Positions 1 through 29,000 of a stretch of DNA of 64,000 nt are shown in pieces. This stretch comes from Shinisaurus crocodilurus (taxonomy: Eukaryota > Chordata > Lepidosauria > Squamata > Shinisauridae). Every line of letters begins with the position of its first letter. Positions within the stretch are counted from its first letter, which is position 1. Under the pieces are notes generated by a model, which did not search any database, was not told the DNA's origin, and saw only the letters and a list, made by a program, of their open reading frames with translations. The stretch spans positions 218,529,350 to 218,593,349 of the forward strand of contig CM037877.1 of the NCBI GenBank assembly GCA_021292165.1. Reading direction: 5' to 3'. The translations under genes were made by a program, and so were the position numbers.

Positions 1-282
1 AAACTGCTTTTGAAACTCAAAGGAGATTTATGATGTGCCATTAGGATCTGCTATTCAAAGAAGAAGAAAAACATAAAAATCTCAGTGTGCCTAAAGCTTC
101 TCTTTTGATCCTGGCCAAAATAGCTTTAAATGAAAACAGTAATTTTAAATATGATAGCTTCAAAATTCTCATAGGAGTAATAAGGCTTGTAACCATTAAT
201 TTTTTGCCAAGCCTTTAAAATGAAAAAACTTTGAGTTATACTGTCAGTGTATTTCACTGATTGCTCAGTTCCATTAGTAGAA

Positions 283-460
283 CTACAGGCCTGTGGCTCA
301 CGCTGACTCAGCTTGTCTGAGTGTGGAAAGCTAAGCAGGGTCAGGCCTGGTTATTACTTGGATGGAAGACCCCTCCTCTAGTTTCCTGCATTGAGCAGGG
401 GGTTGGACTCGATAGCCTTGTAGGCTCCTTCCAACTCTATGATCTATGAAATCTATGAAA
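283..460 (+). mobile_element. 5S rRNA-derived SINE with CR1-like tail, copy 1
   Basis: Bases 283-371 align by eye to 5S rRNA: CTACAGGCCTG at the start, then GGAAAGCTAAGCAGGGTCAG (A box region) and GGTTATTACTTGGATGG (C box region). A short linker TCCTCTAGTTTCCTG follows. The rest matches the CR1 3' end (GGGGTTGGACTCGATAGCCT, CCTTCCAACTCT) and ends in TCTATGAA repeats. Lies in a CAPZA1 intron. Confidence 0.85.
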
Positions 461-675
461 CTACTCAAGGTTAGTTATGACACTGCATGTTAAGATCTAT
501 GTTATCTTTAGCCATGTGATTTGTCTATGAGCTGCTTGAATCAGAAGTGGGGAAATAGTTGTATATTGTTTCCAGTATTGAAGTGGCAGTGTTCTCTATA
601 AATGTGCTGGCTATGGAAGTCATGTACATTCTTTCTGCGGTGGGAAAATGTTAATGTAAGGCCCAAATTATGTAA

Positions 676-17867
<17,192 letters not shown>

Positions 17868-18770
17868 GGCTAGAGCAGAGGTACTGTAGGAAATGTTAGC
17901 ATGCAAAGAAAACAAAGCAGATGTGGTCCTGTGCCAAGTAGTTGGGCTATCTGACATGTTGGCATTTGTCTAGGGCTTTCAGAGTTAACAGGTTTTCTAG
18001 CCTTATGGAGGACTGTCAAACATAGCATTGTCTTGTTTTGTGTGTCCCTGCCATATACACTTCCTATATAAACGTCATGATGCATTTCCTAGTAGGCTTT
18101 CTTCATTTGGCCACTGTGGGATCAGCACTATCTGTCCTTGTATTGGTTGGAAAACTTTTTAGCTGGGAAAGTCCTTCTAGAAATGCAGGCCGGTAATACT
18201 AGGGATACTGGTCCAGTATTCTTGCCAGCACTCCAGGTATTATATTCAGTTTAATAGGACTGCTGGCAGCTTTATGGTGTTGCACTGCACCAGAAACAAT
18301 TTGCCCTAATCTGCCCCCACAACTGCCAATCACCACCTAGCAATATCTCCTATGCTTTGCTTTTCATGTTTGCAAGGTGTTTACAAGACTCCTCCCAGAA
18401 ATCCCAAGAAGGCCAGATCCTCTGGAAAAGAGGTTTTTTGGGGGGGTTGTTTTTGTTTTTTAAATCCAAAGACTTGAGCCACATTTTCTTCAAGTGAACT
18501 ATTTTTCTCTTTTCCTGGAAGTACGGTTAATATAGAAATCTGCATTTTTACAGGATGGGTCCTCCATTTTTCTTTTTTAAATAATTGTCTGATTGCTGCC
18601 GCAACATTGTTTAGATGGGAAGAAATTATGAAAATGAAAAGCTGTAAATGTTTAATGAACATCAGGTTTATTGTGCTTCAATGCTTTGTGGCAAGTTGAT
18701 GGCATTTGTATCAGATGTATGAATGGACATGTCTATGTGGTCAATAAAAGATTTGCACCAAAGCATATTC
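17868..18770 (+). other. CAPZA1: CAPZA1 3' UTR with polyadenylation signal
   Basis: About 900 bases follow the stop without coding signal or recognisable repeat. A canonical AATAAA lies at 18743-18748, followed within 40 bases by a GT-rich stretch (TCTGGTGTTGGC), which fits a cleavage site near 18765-18775. The exact end is inferred. Confidence 0.75.
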
Positions 18771-18825
18771 TGGTGTTGGCAATTTCTTTTGATGTACTTA
18801 GAGAACACTGTTTCATTGGCCTTGC

Positions 18826-19175
18826 TCACAAACAACAATAAGCCAGAATGCCTTGCTTATTAAACCACAATGTGTCAATTTGCTCCCACTTTGTTCCTCC
18901 TGCTTGCATGATGGCTTAGCATTACATCTGAACACGGCATTATGGCTTATTGTACCCAAACAAGCCAGGATTCATAGGCCAACAATAAACCTTGATTTAA
19001 AACTGGTTTAGCACAATCACCCATAATCCTGGATGCAGATGCAACATTAAGCCATCCATGCCTGTTTGGATCACACAAGCAGGTGTAACAAAGCAGGAGT
19101 GAATGGGGCGTATGCAGTAGTATACAGCTTGTGTACATTGTGGCTTAATGATGCAAGATTATTGTTAATATAGCC
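18826..19175. repeat. Palindromic MITE, degenerate
   Basis: Left arm ACAACAATAAGCC, AAACCACAATGT and CTTTGTTCCTCCTGCTTG recur in inverted order as CAAGCAGGTGTAACAAAG, ACATTGTGGCTTAA and TTATTGTTAA. Lies just beyond the CAPZA1 polyadenylation site. Confidence 0.5.
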
Positions 19176-19847
19176 ATTGGCTGTATTGGATGTGTGAATA
19201 CAGTCATTGGCTATTCAGAGTTTTTATCAATAAGAATGTTGAAGATAGTAGGAACCAGTTCCTAACATGAAAGAGCTTGCTAAATTGGCCAAAGTCCATT
19301 AGTCCAGAATACTAATTCCATTAGTGATAGCCAACGATCCAGTTTTTGTTTCCAACATCTGATAACAAGAGGTATGCTGCTTCTGAATGAGCAGATTGTT
19401 TAGTTAACAATTGATATCAGAAATATTAAAGAAGTAAACGTTAACCAGTATGAAGTAAAAAATTATGCTCTGCTCTGTGTTGCTGCTGATGTTTTCACTT
19501 TTCAAGATCCAATACCATCAGTCACAAACTTGATGAAAAAAGCAATTCTTTAGCAGAGGTTCTTAATATAAAATTTAAGGAAGTCAGAGATACTACCTAT
19601 TAATATGGGTGATCAACAAAAGGGGTTGTTGATACTTTGACAGGCTCCAAAAGCATGCAAAGAGGAATGTTAGGAATACATCCTGCAAATGATAATACAA
19701 ATGTGTTAGGCATAAAAAATATCTATGTTGGAGAAAGCAACAGGATATGATTAGATGGCCCAATCATAGAGTGCTTTTTCCCTTCTCTGTTGCTTTGCTT
19801 CACACTTTACCCACCCACCCACCCACGCCAGTTGGGTTGTTCTGCCC

Positions 19848-19879
<32 letters not shown>

Positions 19880-20336
19880 GCATACTTTATTCTTTCTCTT
19901 TGTCTCTTATTTTAAACATTTTAAAAGACTGTTTTCCCTCCTCTCTTGGCCACTCTACTTTCTGCTCAGCTACAGAGATGCCAATCTGGGCATGGAAAGT
20001 ACATATAGTTGAGAGAATAGAATCTCTTTTACCCCTATGTACTGTTCCAGTCTGAGATCGGTAGCTCAGGTGCTGATCACAACTTTGAAAATTACATAAA
20101 GCTGAGAGAGGAAGTGAAAGGAGCCTCACTCTTTTTTTCCTCTTTTTTTCCGATTTCAGCTCAATGTACTCCTGAAGGCCCAGATCACTTCCTTCCCATT
20201 TCTGAAGGGAGGGTCTTGGTGGGGGAGGAGGAGTGCAGAGGCTTTGTGGGTGCTGGGGTAACTGACTGTGAGCACTGTATTGGGGACCCCAAGATTAGAG
20301 AATTTCAAAAATTGGGGATATATTAGCTTCAGATAT
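19176..20336. other. Intergenic stretch with CA microsatellite
   Basis: No gene or named repeat seen. It holds a CCCA run at 19810-19826 and a (CA)n tract at 19853-19879. The open frame over 19747-20055 is explained by the low-complexity tracts. Confidence 0.5.
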
Positions 20337-21112
20337 CTCTCCTCTGGTACAGTAATAAATGGAACTGGGTTTGAGAGATAATGAGAAACGGAGTCCAAGA
20401 TGGAAGTTTTAAAAATAAATTCTAAAGGCACAATTACAAACCATTTCAACAAGGAAAAAAGGCAGAGGGCAACAGAAGAAGCCAATGACCTGAAAACAAA
20501 AAAAGGACACACATAGGAAGTGGAAGGAAGGCCAGGCTACAAGGGAAGAGTACAGGCAGGTAGCACAGAATTGCAGGAATAGTGTCAGGAAGGCTGAAGC
20601 TGAAAGTGAGCTGAGGCTAGTGAGGGATGCTAAAAGCAACAAAAAAGCTTTCTTCAGATAGGTGCATAGTAAAAGACAGGAAATAAATGGCGGTTCAACT
20701 ACACGAGGATGGCAAAATGATAACAGATGACAAAGAAAAGGCAGAAGTGTTCGATTCCTACTTTGGTTTGGTCTCCCGAAAGAGGGTCTATGTCCCCCTG
20801 GCAAACCTGAAGTACAAGCTGAAGGGGCAGGATTGCAGCTTGACATTAATAGGCAAGTGGTCAGGGAACACCTGATTACTTTGAAAGAGTTCAAATCTAC
20901 ATGGCCTAACAAACTGCATCCTAGAGTAATAAAGGAACTGGCAGAAGAACTCTCAGAACCACTGTCTATTATCTTTGAGAAATTATGGAGGACACAGGTA
21001 AGTGCCAGATGACTGGAAGAGGGCTGATATTGTTCCTATCTTCAAAAAGGGCAAGAAGGAAGAACCTGGGAACTATAGACCAGTCAGTCTGACATGAATC
21101 CCTGGGAAATTT

Positions 21113-21852
21113 TTGGAGCAGATTATAAAGAAGTCAGTCTGCAAGCACCTTGAAAACAATGCAGTGATTACTAGAAGCCAGCATGGATTTGTCAAGAACA
21201 AATCCTGCCAGACTAATCTGATCTCATTTTTTGATCGGGTAACCTCCCTTGTGGACTGTGGGAATGCTGCGGACATAATATATCTGGACTTCAGCAAAGC
21301 TTTCGACAAAGTGCCTCGTGATATCCTGATTAGCAACCTAGCTAAAAGTGGGCTGGATGGAACTATCAGGTGGATCCACAATTGGCTACAGAATCGAACC
21401 CAAAGAGTCCTTATCAATGGTACCTTCTCAAACTGGGGACAGGCAACGAGCGGGGTACCACAGGGCTCAGTCCTGGGCCCAGTGCTATTCAACATTTTTA
21501 TTAATGACTTGGATGAGGAGGTGCAGGGAATGCTTATCAAATTTGCAGATGACCCAAAATTGGGTAGAATAGCTAATACTCTAGAAGACAGAGACAAAAC
21601 TCAAAGTGATCTCAATAGGCTGGAGCGCTGGGCTGAAAACAACAGAATGAAATTTAGTAGGGATAAATGCCAAGTGCTGCACCTAGGAAAAAGAAACCAA
21701 ATGCACAGTTACAGGATGGGGGATACTTGGCTCAACAATACTACAAGTGAGAAGGATCTTAGAATTGTTGTAGATCACAAGCTGAATATAAGCCAGCAAT
21801 GTGATGTGGCTGCAAAAAAGGTATATGCTATTTTGGGCTGCATTAATACAAG
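21113..21852 (+). pseudogene. CR1 reverse transcriptase relic
   Basis: Contains SQHGFVKNKSCQTNL, IYLDFSKAFDKVPRDIL (motif A), SGVPQGSVLGPVLFNIFIND (motif B) and IKFADDPKLG (motif C, FADD at 21542-21553). In-frame coding is cut by the insertion after 21854 and resumes at 22096 with [16 protein letters not shown] and [18 protein letters not shown] at 22224-22226 then follows KRA. Confidence 0.85.
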
Positions 21853-21854
21853 TA

Positions 21855-22095
21855 CAGGCAGTCCCTGAGTTAAGAACATCCAACTTACAGACAACCAATA
21901 CTTAAGAACGGACTTTTGGGTTCCCCGGCGTTACGTCATTTACGTAGATTACATAGCGTAGTATACTACACAATTTGCATAATTTAAGCAATTTGCATAA
22001 ATACCTATTTTAACGTATAGAACGCTATGCTGTTCTGACTTACATACGAATTCGACTTAAAGACATTCTTAAGAACGGAACTCGTTTGTAACCTG
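21855..22095. mobile_element. Tigger-like (TcMar) MITE inside CR1
   Basis: Starts CAGGCAGTCCCTGAGTTAAG and ends GAACTCGTTTGTAACCTG, both typical of Tigger-type termini. The right end lacks ~10 bases of the usual TIR. It is flanked by TA at 21853-21854 and 22096-22097. Removing it with one TA restores the CR1 frame across the junction. Confidence 0.75.
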
Positions 22096-22678
22096 TATAG
22101 CTTCCAAATCGCGTGAAGTACTAGTTCCCCTCTACTCAGCACTGGTTAGGCCTCATCTTGAGTACTGCGTCCAGTTCTGCGCACCACACTTTAAGAAGGA
22201 AGGAGACAAACTGAAAAGGGCTTAGAGGAGGGCAATAAAGACGTTAAGGGGACTGGAAACAAAGTCCTATGAGGAGAAACTGAAAGAACTGGGCATGTTT
22301 AGCCTTCAGAAGAGAAGACTGAGGGGAGATATGATCGCACTCTTCCAGTACTTGAAGGGATGTCACACAGAGGAGGGCCAGGATCTCTTCTCGACCATCC
22401 CAGATTGCAGGACACTGAATAATGGGCTCAAGTTACAGGAAGCCAGATTCTGCCTGGACATCAGGAAAAATTTCCTGACTGTTAGAGCAATAAGACAATG
22501 GAACCAACTACCTAGGGAGGTGGTGGGCTCTCCCACACTGAAGGCATTCTAGGTGCAGCTGGACAGCCATCTGTCAGGGATGCTTTGACCTGGATTCCTG
22601 CATTGAGCGGGGGGTTGGACTCGATGGCCTTACAGGCCCCTTCCAACTCTACTTTTCTATAATTCTATGACTGTTATA

Positions 22679-23365
22679 AGGGCACCCTCTACCTCCATAT
22701 CACACTCCCTCCCTCCCTGACACATCCTGGCTTTTAGCCCCAAGTTCCCCAGAAATTAACATAAAGAAAAGAAAGAGAAGAAAGGAGGGGAAGGGAGAAG
22801 AAGAGAGGGATGGAGGAATAGAAAAGGGGAATGTTGAAGGGCAGACAGTAACAATTCAATATCCCACCAACCGGATATAAAAAAGCTTGTTTCTAGTCAT
22901 CAAGCACAAGCGTCACATTGATCGAGAAATACTTAAAGTATAAATTTTTATTTAATTATTGTATTTTGTATAAACTATAAAAATTACAATAAAACGTGTT
23001 CTATTTACAAACAAAACATTTAAATAGCTACCTTTCTACTGGTAGGACAGGGGGGGCACAGGAAGGAAACAAGGTTGGAAGGGGGCTACAGTCAGAAAAA
23101 GGTTGAGAAACACTGTTATTTACTGTAGCTCTTTTTATATCTAGAAAATAAAAAAGAGATCTAACTCTCCTACTGCTTAACATCCTAAAACAAAGCAAGA
23201 CAGTTTAAAGACAGCTGGTCCTAAAAAATAAAAGACAGTTTAATTCAGAAGAATGCAGCCACATGTTGGTCCCAAATAATTTATATGTTTAACTCAGATG
23301 AGGTACTTTGTTTAATTGGACCACCTTCTGGTGAAAAGTTCAGATAAGCTGAACTTATTTTTTAA
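22679..23365. other. Intergenic, no gene seen
   Basis: A purine-rich tract (AGAAAAGAAAGAGAAG and similar, 22760-22830) is followed by AT-rich sequence. No named repeat or coding similarity is visible. Confidence 0.5.
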
Positions 23366-23578
23366 AAAATTATATTTATACCCTGCCTTTTTTCCTGCAA
23401 GGAACCCAAGGCGGCTTACATAATCCTCCTCTCCATTTTATCCTCACAACAACCCTGTGAGGTAGGTTAGGCTGAGAGTCAGTGACTGGCCCAAAGTCAC
23501 CCAGTGAGTTTCATGGCCGAGCGGGGACTAGAACCCGGATCTCCCTAGTCCCAGTCCAACACTCACAACTATACCATC
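23366..23578 (-). mobile_element. Sauria-type SINE
   Basis: Reverse complement carries GATCCGGGTTCTAGTCC, CTCAGCCTAACCTACC, TCACAGGGTTGTTGTG and GCCGCCTTGGGTTCC, with a GGTATAAATAT tail. The first ~15 bases of the head are eroded. Confidence 0.88.
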
Positions 23579-23626
23579 AGAATTCTCTCTCCAGGTATGA
23601 TATTATATGTAACTTGAAAACTTGTA

Positions 23627-23871
23627 CAGTAATACCTTGGATTGCAAGTAACTTGGTTTGAGAGCGTTTTGCAAGGCAAGCAAATTTTTAAATATTTAAT
23701 TTTTTTGACTTGATATACAAGCGACGTCTTGCAATACAAGTACTGTAGTACGGCTTAAATTAAAAATCTCTGTACAAATTTTTTTGGGGGGATTTCGTTT
23801 TGATATAAGAGTGTTTTGGATTACAAGCACGTTTCCGGAACGAATTATGCTCTCAATCCAAGGCATGACTG
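23627..23871. mobile_element. Tigger-like (TcMar) MITE
   Basis: Left end CAGTAATACCTTGGATTGCA and right end AATCCAAGGCATGACTG are inverted repeats with few mismatches. TA dinucleotides flank both ends (23625-23626, 23872-23873). The interior TTGCAAGGCAAGC and ATTACAAGCACGTTTCCGG are typical of Tigger-derived MITEs. Confidence 0.75.
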
Positions 23872-24345
23872 TATACTCTTTCTCCAAGATGATGGTCCTT
23901 GAAAACAAGTTATTTTCCTACATGTGTCTTCAAAAGAGTGCTCAAAGGGAAACCATAACAGAACTAGGTATTATGGTGGTGCAGTTCTCCTTTTATTTGA
24001 TGTTCTCTGTTTAGTTCCCACAAATGAAAAAGAACTTTTGGTTAATCTGATTATAGCAAAAATTGAAATACCAAAGAAGTGGAAAACAACTGAGGGCCTT
24101 TACTACATGACTGGTTTGAAGAAAAATAAAATAAAAAGGAGTATCTTTCACATAGTTAAATTGACCCATTTTGTTCGCTTTAGAGAAGGACTGAAAGGAA
24201 CTAAGATAAACTGTTTCCTACTCTGGTAGAGATTATTATTCAACTATTAGAATAGGCCTTATTACCAAAATATTGCTTAGGAAATACTGATGTTATAGAT
24301 ATATAGAATTTACCAAATGATATTATTTGTCTCCAGGCTGCTTTG

Positions 24346-24349
24346 AAGA

Positions 24350-24381
<32 letters not shown>

Positions 24382-24391
24382 CGGTACGTAC

Positions 24392-24423
<32 letters not shown>

Positions 24424-24424
24424 G
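24346..24424. repeat. Compound AT/CA microsatellite
   Basis: (AT)n, then CACACATACCGGTACGTACG, then (CA)n and again ATATATGG. Confidence 0.9.
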
Positions 24425-24465
24425 GTTAGCTCTTTAAGAATCTATATTAATGCTAATATTGGTAT

Positions 24466-24770
24466 TATTTATTACATTTCTATACCGCCCAATAGCCAAA
24501 ACTCTCTGGGCAGTTCACAACAATTAAAACCATAGAACACAACATGATAAAACATAAGATAAATGTTTAAAACTACAGTATAAAACCAAAATGAAAAATA
24601 AAACCCAAAATAAAACCTAGCAGCAGTGCAAATATTTAAAATGCAGTAACAGATTTAAAAGCAAAAGAAACTGAAAGACTAAAATGCCTGGAAAAATAAG
24701 GTATTCACCTAGAGCCAAACATACCACAACACAGGCACCAGGCAAGCCTCTCTAGGTAAGGTAAGTTTGA
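24466..24770 (-). mobile_element. L2 LINE 3' end, antisense
   Basis: Reverse complement ends GAACTGCCCAGAGAGTTTTG then CTATTGGGCGGTATAGAAAT, the same 3' end as the L2 at 63350-63410. A/T-rich 3' UTR follows inward. Confidence 0.7.
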
Positions 24771-24971
24771 TATTAACTTTAATATTACACATTTGAAGTT
24801 ATTTATACTAGATTGGATCCAGACTTGTCATTCTGCAAATGGAAGGATGCTTAAACAAAGTTTGGCTCCTGATTGTTCCTAACAATTTACTAACAATTTG
24901 TAGGTACAAAATCCTATATACTAAGAGTGAATTCATTTTCCTAGTGTGGATCCTTATTTAGTCAAAATGGT

Positions 24972-25265
24972 ATCAACAGGCTTGGGGGAACCCCAGTGCT
25001 TGCAGAAGCATAACAAATCTTTAGCAGTGAAGGCCCTAAGCCTGGGGGGTGGGAACAAAAGTCATTGAGGACTGAGTGTGATCAGTGAGCACAGAATGTT
25101 GTCTGACTGTGGGAGGAAGCTTTGGAGAGGGGGAAAGGAATGGAATAGAATGGAGTAACCTGGAAGAAGGTCTGGCTGGCTGGCATCACTCCACACTGCA
25201 ACATTTTGCTACAGGTCCCACTTTTAAAATAAAATGTTGTAGATTTAGGATCTAAACCAAATGCC
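24972..25265 (+). repeat. Unclassified repeat, shared with 34235-34470
   Basis: Shares AGGCTTGGGGGAACCC near its start, and CACACTGCAACAT and GGTCCCACTTTTAAAATA near its end, with the second copy. Family not recognised. Confidence 0.5.
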
Positions 25266-25869
25266 ATAGTGAATTATATCAGTATTATGGAATGCTTTGT
25301 TCACAATGGGAGGTCATTTGGTTTGGAGAAAATGCTAAGGCATTGTGGGGGTATATTTGCTTAGTTACTGCTGCTAGTCCACTGTGAGACCGGAACAAAC
25401 AAATTCCTCCTAATCAAGGGAGAGCCTGCATCTTTAAAGGTTCAGGTCGCTGGATCAAACTTAGATATTTATTTATTACATGTATGCTTTGGACCTGTAT
25501 TGTCCATTCTAAAATTGTTTTTGAGTACATTACAAACTCACACCCCCTCCTATGGTGGTAAAGGTATAATTTTAAAAACTGAAATGTCATGTCTTAATAG
25601 TTTCCTAAAACGTGGAGCTTCAGCCTCCCCTAATGATAGGCCCATTACTAATCCTGGAGCTAGCTGTGATTTATTATTATTATTAAATCATCATCATCAT
25701 CATCCAGAAAGAAAGGTACTCTGCACATGTTCCAGGACTAAGTATGCTGGCACTGGAAACAGTTATAGAATTGTATTCTCACTCCACCCCACCCGTTTTC
25801 TTTTCCCCTTTTCCCGTGGGTGATGTCATATAATCCAGGGAAATCACCAGCAACCCAAGCCTGCTTTCT

Positions 25870-26099
25870 TGGATTGGTGGAGAGGGATAAGGTGCGTCTC
25901 CACCCCTAGCCAGGCCAGGATTCCGAGTCAGCCTAGCCATTCGCTTTTGGTTTCGTTTCTTCCCCTTCAGAGTTTATAGCAGGGAAGCCGATAAGCTCTT
26001 TGTTGGGAGGTTTCACAGACTGAGGGAACCAGCCAGAAGTTGCTGCTGCTGCTGCTGCTGCTGAGTGGAGGCGAAGACGCGCACACCGAGGCGATCACC
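25870..26099 (+). promoter_or_regulatory. MOV10: MOV10 proximal promoter and 5' UTR
   Basis: An inverted CCAAT box (ATTGG at 25873-25877) lies 225 bases before the start codon. There is no clear TATA box. At 25945-25959 the minus strand reads GAAACGAAACCAAAA, two GAAAC half-sites that resemble an interferon-stimulated response element with non-standard spacing. A TGC/CTG trinucleotide run (26041-26063, 7 units) sits in the 5' UTR. The start context CACCATGC has the favourable A at -3. The transcription start is inferred to lie around 25950-26000. MOV10 is interferon-inducible in mammals, which gives the ISRE-like motif some weight, but binding is unproven. Confidence 0.55.
26041..26063 (+). 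repeat. TGC/CTG trinucleotide run in MOV10 5' UTR
   Basis: Seven TGC units plus TG, 37 bases before the start codon. Unbroken. Confidence 0.95.
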
Positions 26100-29000
26100 A
26101 TGCCCAAACTCACTGTTAAGCAGAACAAGGAGGTTGGAGAGCAGTTTATGCAGTATCTACAAAACTCTGGCAGGAGAGCAGAGAGCAACAAAGAGGCACT
26201 GAAGAACGTATACAACCAGGAGTTCCGGTACAGGTAAGTGGACGGGAGCAAGGGAGAGAGAGAGAGGAGTTTAAAGGATTGCGGCGTGGCTCAGCTGGGG
26301 CAGAGACTCCTTTCTGTTATCTGGCCATGGAAATGGGAACTGAAGCGCTGGGTTTTCTAGTTAGCAATGACCCAGCTACATTGACAATAATGAATAGGTG
26401 CAGGGCCCCCAGTCTGGTTCAGGAATTTAGCTGGGGGTGGGGAGGCTTTTAAGATCTGGCCATGGTTGGAACGGGTGAGATGAGGAGTTAATTATCTCCA
26501 TTCAAGCATAGATACTAACACCGCAGGTAAATTCTCTCTACCATGAAAAATATGAGAAAACGTGACAAGGGTAGTGGTGGGGAAAATACAGGCCTGAGGC
26601 TCACGCTGGCTCAGCTTGTCTGAGCGTGGAAAGCTAAGCAGGGTCAGGCTTGGTTATTACTTGGATGGGAGACCCCTCCTCTAGTTTCCTGCATTGAGCA
26701 GGGGGTTGGACTCGATGGCCTTGTAGTAGGCCCCTTCCAACTCCAGAATCTATGAACTGCCCTTCCAACTCTTGAATCTATGAACTGCGTAAGGAGACGG
26801 AAGGGTGTGGTAGGTTAAGGTCAGGCTTTGAAACCATGGTCATGATATTCGTTTCCTTCCTTGCAAGGAGCCCAGGGCAGCCTGATACATGAACAGGCCA
26901 CAGGCTGTAAGGACAGTATTTGTTAGGTTGGTGTCCAATATACGGTAAATAAACTGGAGCTAGAATGGTTCCTGTTTAAACATCCATGTAGATAGAACAG
27001 CAACACTTCGTCTCTCTTGATCTTTATACCTCACTTTATCCCATGGGTTCAGTGTGGCTTACAGTCATTTTGTCTACCTGCTTCTGTCCCCAAAGAATTC
27101 GTGATTGAGGCTGCAATCCTATAGATAGGCTTTGAGCCCCACTTAACTCAGTGGAAGTTACTTCTCAGTAGACTGATAAAGGATTGTGCTGTAAATTACT
27201 AAGTTTACATAGCTTGAGGAAACAAAGGTGGGCCACCAATAATCATCATCATCATCATAATCCACTTATCTCAAAATAAACTTTTAAACAACACGCACTG
27301 TGTATTCTGTTACTTTCCCTTTCCCAGTTCTCAGACCACAAATACATTACGGGTCTTGTTTTTATTGATCTTATGAAAGCCATTCTGTGAGCCTTTTCAG
27401 CTGAAAAGCAGGGTAAAAATACTTAGCATAAACAACTAAAATGAAAACAAATAAATAACAAAATAAGTTCTCCCACCCTTATTATAGTTTTTTGTGTTTT
27501 TTTTTAAGTTTATTGGAGTTTAAATAGCATTCCGTTAAAGGAAGGGGCCTGGTCTAGCTGGCAGACTTGTGGAAATTGGGGTGGCAAAACTTATGCTCTT
27601 GGGGCAGTTTGTTTTAAATGGCGTCTCTGAAGGGAAGGTCCAACCCATGATGGTGACTGTTCAAAGAGTTTATGCTGTAGGGAAACGACACCGTTTGGCT
27701 CATTAGAGGTATCTTAAAATGTCTTCTTCATGAAGTTACTTACAGTGGTTGCATTGTAGTTGCGCGCGCACGTGTGTGTGTGTGTGTGTGTGTCCGTCCA
27801 AAGAATATGTGCAATGGTCTGAATAAGTCAGGAGGGAATTTAGTAAATCATATTTCCTTTTAATAGCAAACTTGGTGGCCCCACACCAACCAGTAGGGCA
27901 GTAAAATGGAGTCACCCACAGAAGATAGGGGTTTCTGTGCTGTTAAGAATTTGGGAGCACAGAAAATGTGGCTGGAGGATTTTGGTTGGGGAACTTGGTG
28001 AGTGAACTGAAGAATGGTGATCTTCACGTGTTATAATTTCCAGGAGAAGGAATTTATTAGAAGCAGAAGAGTCCAAGCTGTGTCATGATTTTTTTTTTTT
28101 AAGATGCCCTGTTTGTGTTCCTCAAATTAGAAACCTATGCATGCAAGCAGTGCTGCTTATCAGCAATAGGTGTATTAATGAGGCAAGGTTCACAGTTTTT
28201 GAAAATGTGGGAGTTATGTTCCCCTCTCCGCCATTAAGATAGCTGAAAAAGAGAAGTGGGATCACAAGCATTTGGCTGCTGCAGGCTCAGTTATCTCAAA
28301 TTTGAGGTGCAGGGAGAAGGGGTGCACCGATGTGGGATGAGGGTGTTTGTAGGATATAAACTGCCTTGCTGGGGGAGGTTTATAAACAGAAAGGTGGGAT
28401 ATAAATAAAAGATGGCCAGGAAGAAGCTGTGCGATTGGGTAGAGGACTGAAGCCCAACAGGGTGGTCAGAAGTTCTAGAAAGAAGAACGAGGAGAGGAGT
28501 TCAGGTGAGCAGAGAAGAAATGGCATAGACTGAGGGTGTGAAAAGTAGGCAGGTATACTGAAATAGGTTTCTAGACTGGTCTTGAATATTGATGGAATGC
28601 TGATCAATATCAGAGATAAGAGGGAGCAGTCTGCATCCCTCAGACAATATTCAAAACTGACCAGCTTTCTCTTCCTCTTCCCCTTCAGCAAGAAGAAAAA
28701 AAGGATGGTAAAGTTAATTCTAATTTCTAAAAGCTCAAGAAAGTGAGCAGTACTCCAAACGTAGGGTTGTATGTAGATATTACTGGTTTGTGAGCAGCTT
28801 AGCTGCCTGAAATATTTGTTGCTTTACATTATGGGATAGCTTGCTTGAGACCATTACCTAAACACACAAAGGAAGAGGAAGTGTGTTCCTTCCAAAAGGT
28901 ATAGAAGAAAAAGGGGCAGAGGTTGGCAAATAACCTACATGCATAAAAGAAAAACAAATATACTGTATGTTCAGCATATTAAAAGTATGCCGTATGAATC

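Larger units (their letters stand above)
20337..22678 (+). mobile_element. CR1 LINE, 5' truncated, interrupted by a DNA transposon
   Basis: ORF2-type sequence runs from EVLKINSKAQLQT near 20400 through the RT (21113-21852) and its C-terminus (22096-22552). The CR1 3' end follows: GGGGTTGGACTCGATGGCCT, CCTTCCAACTCT and TTCTATAATTCTATGA. Numerous stops before 21113 show decay. A MITE sits at 21855-22095. Intergenic between CAPZA1 and MOV10. Confidence 0.88.

Noticed and set aside
283..372. 5S rRNA gene
   Set aside because: Similarity is partial, the 3' third of 5S is replaced by SINE/CR1 sequence, and the same composite recurs four times; it is a SINE head and not an rRNA gene.
20409..20912. 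167-codon open frame on the minus strand
   Set aside because: It is the antisense of a CR1 LINE segment and has no family signature of its own.
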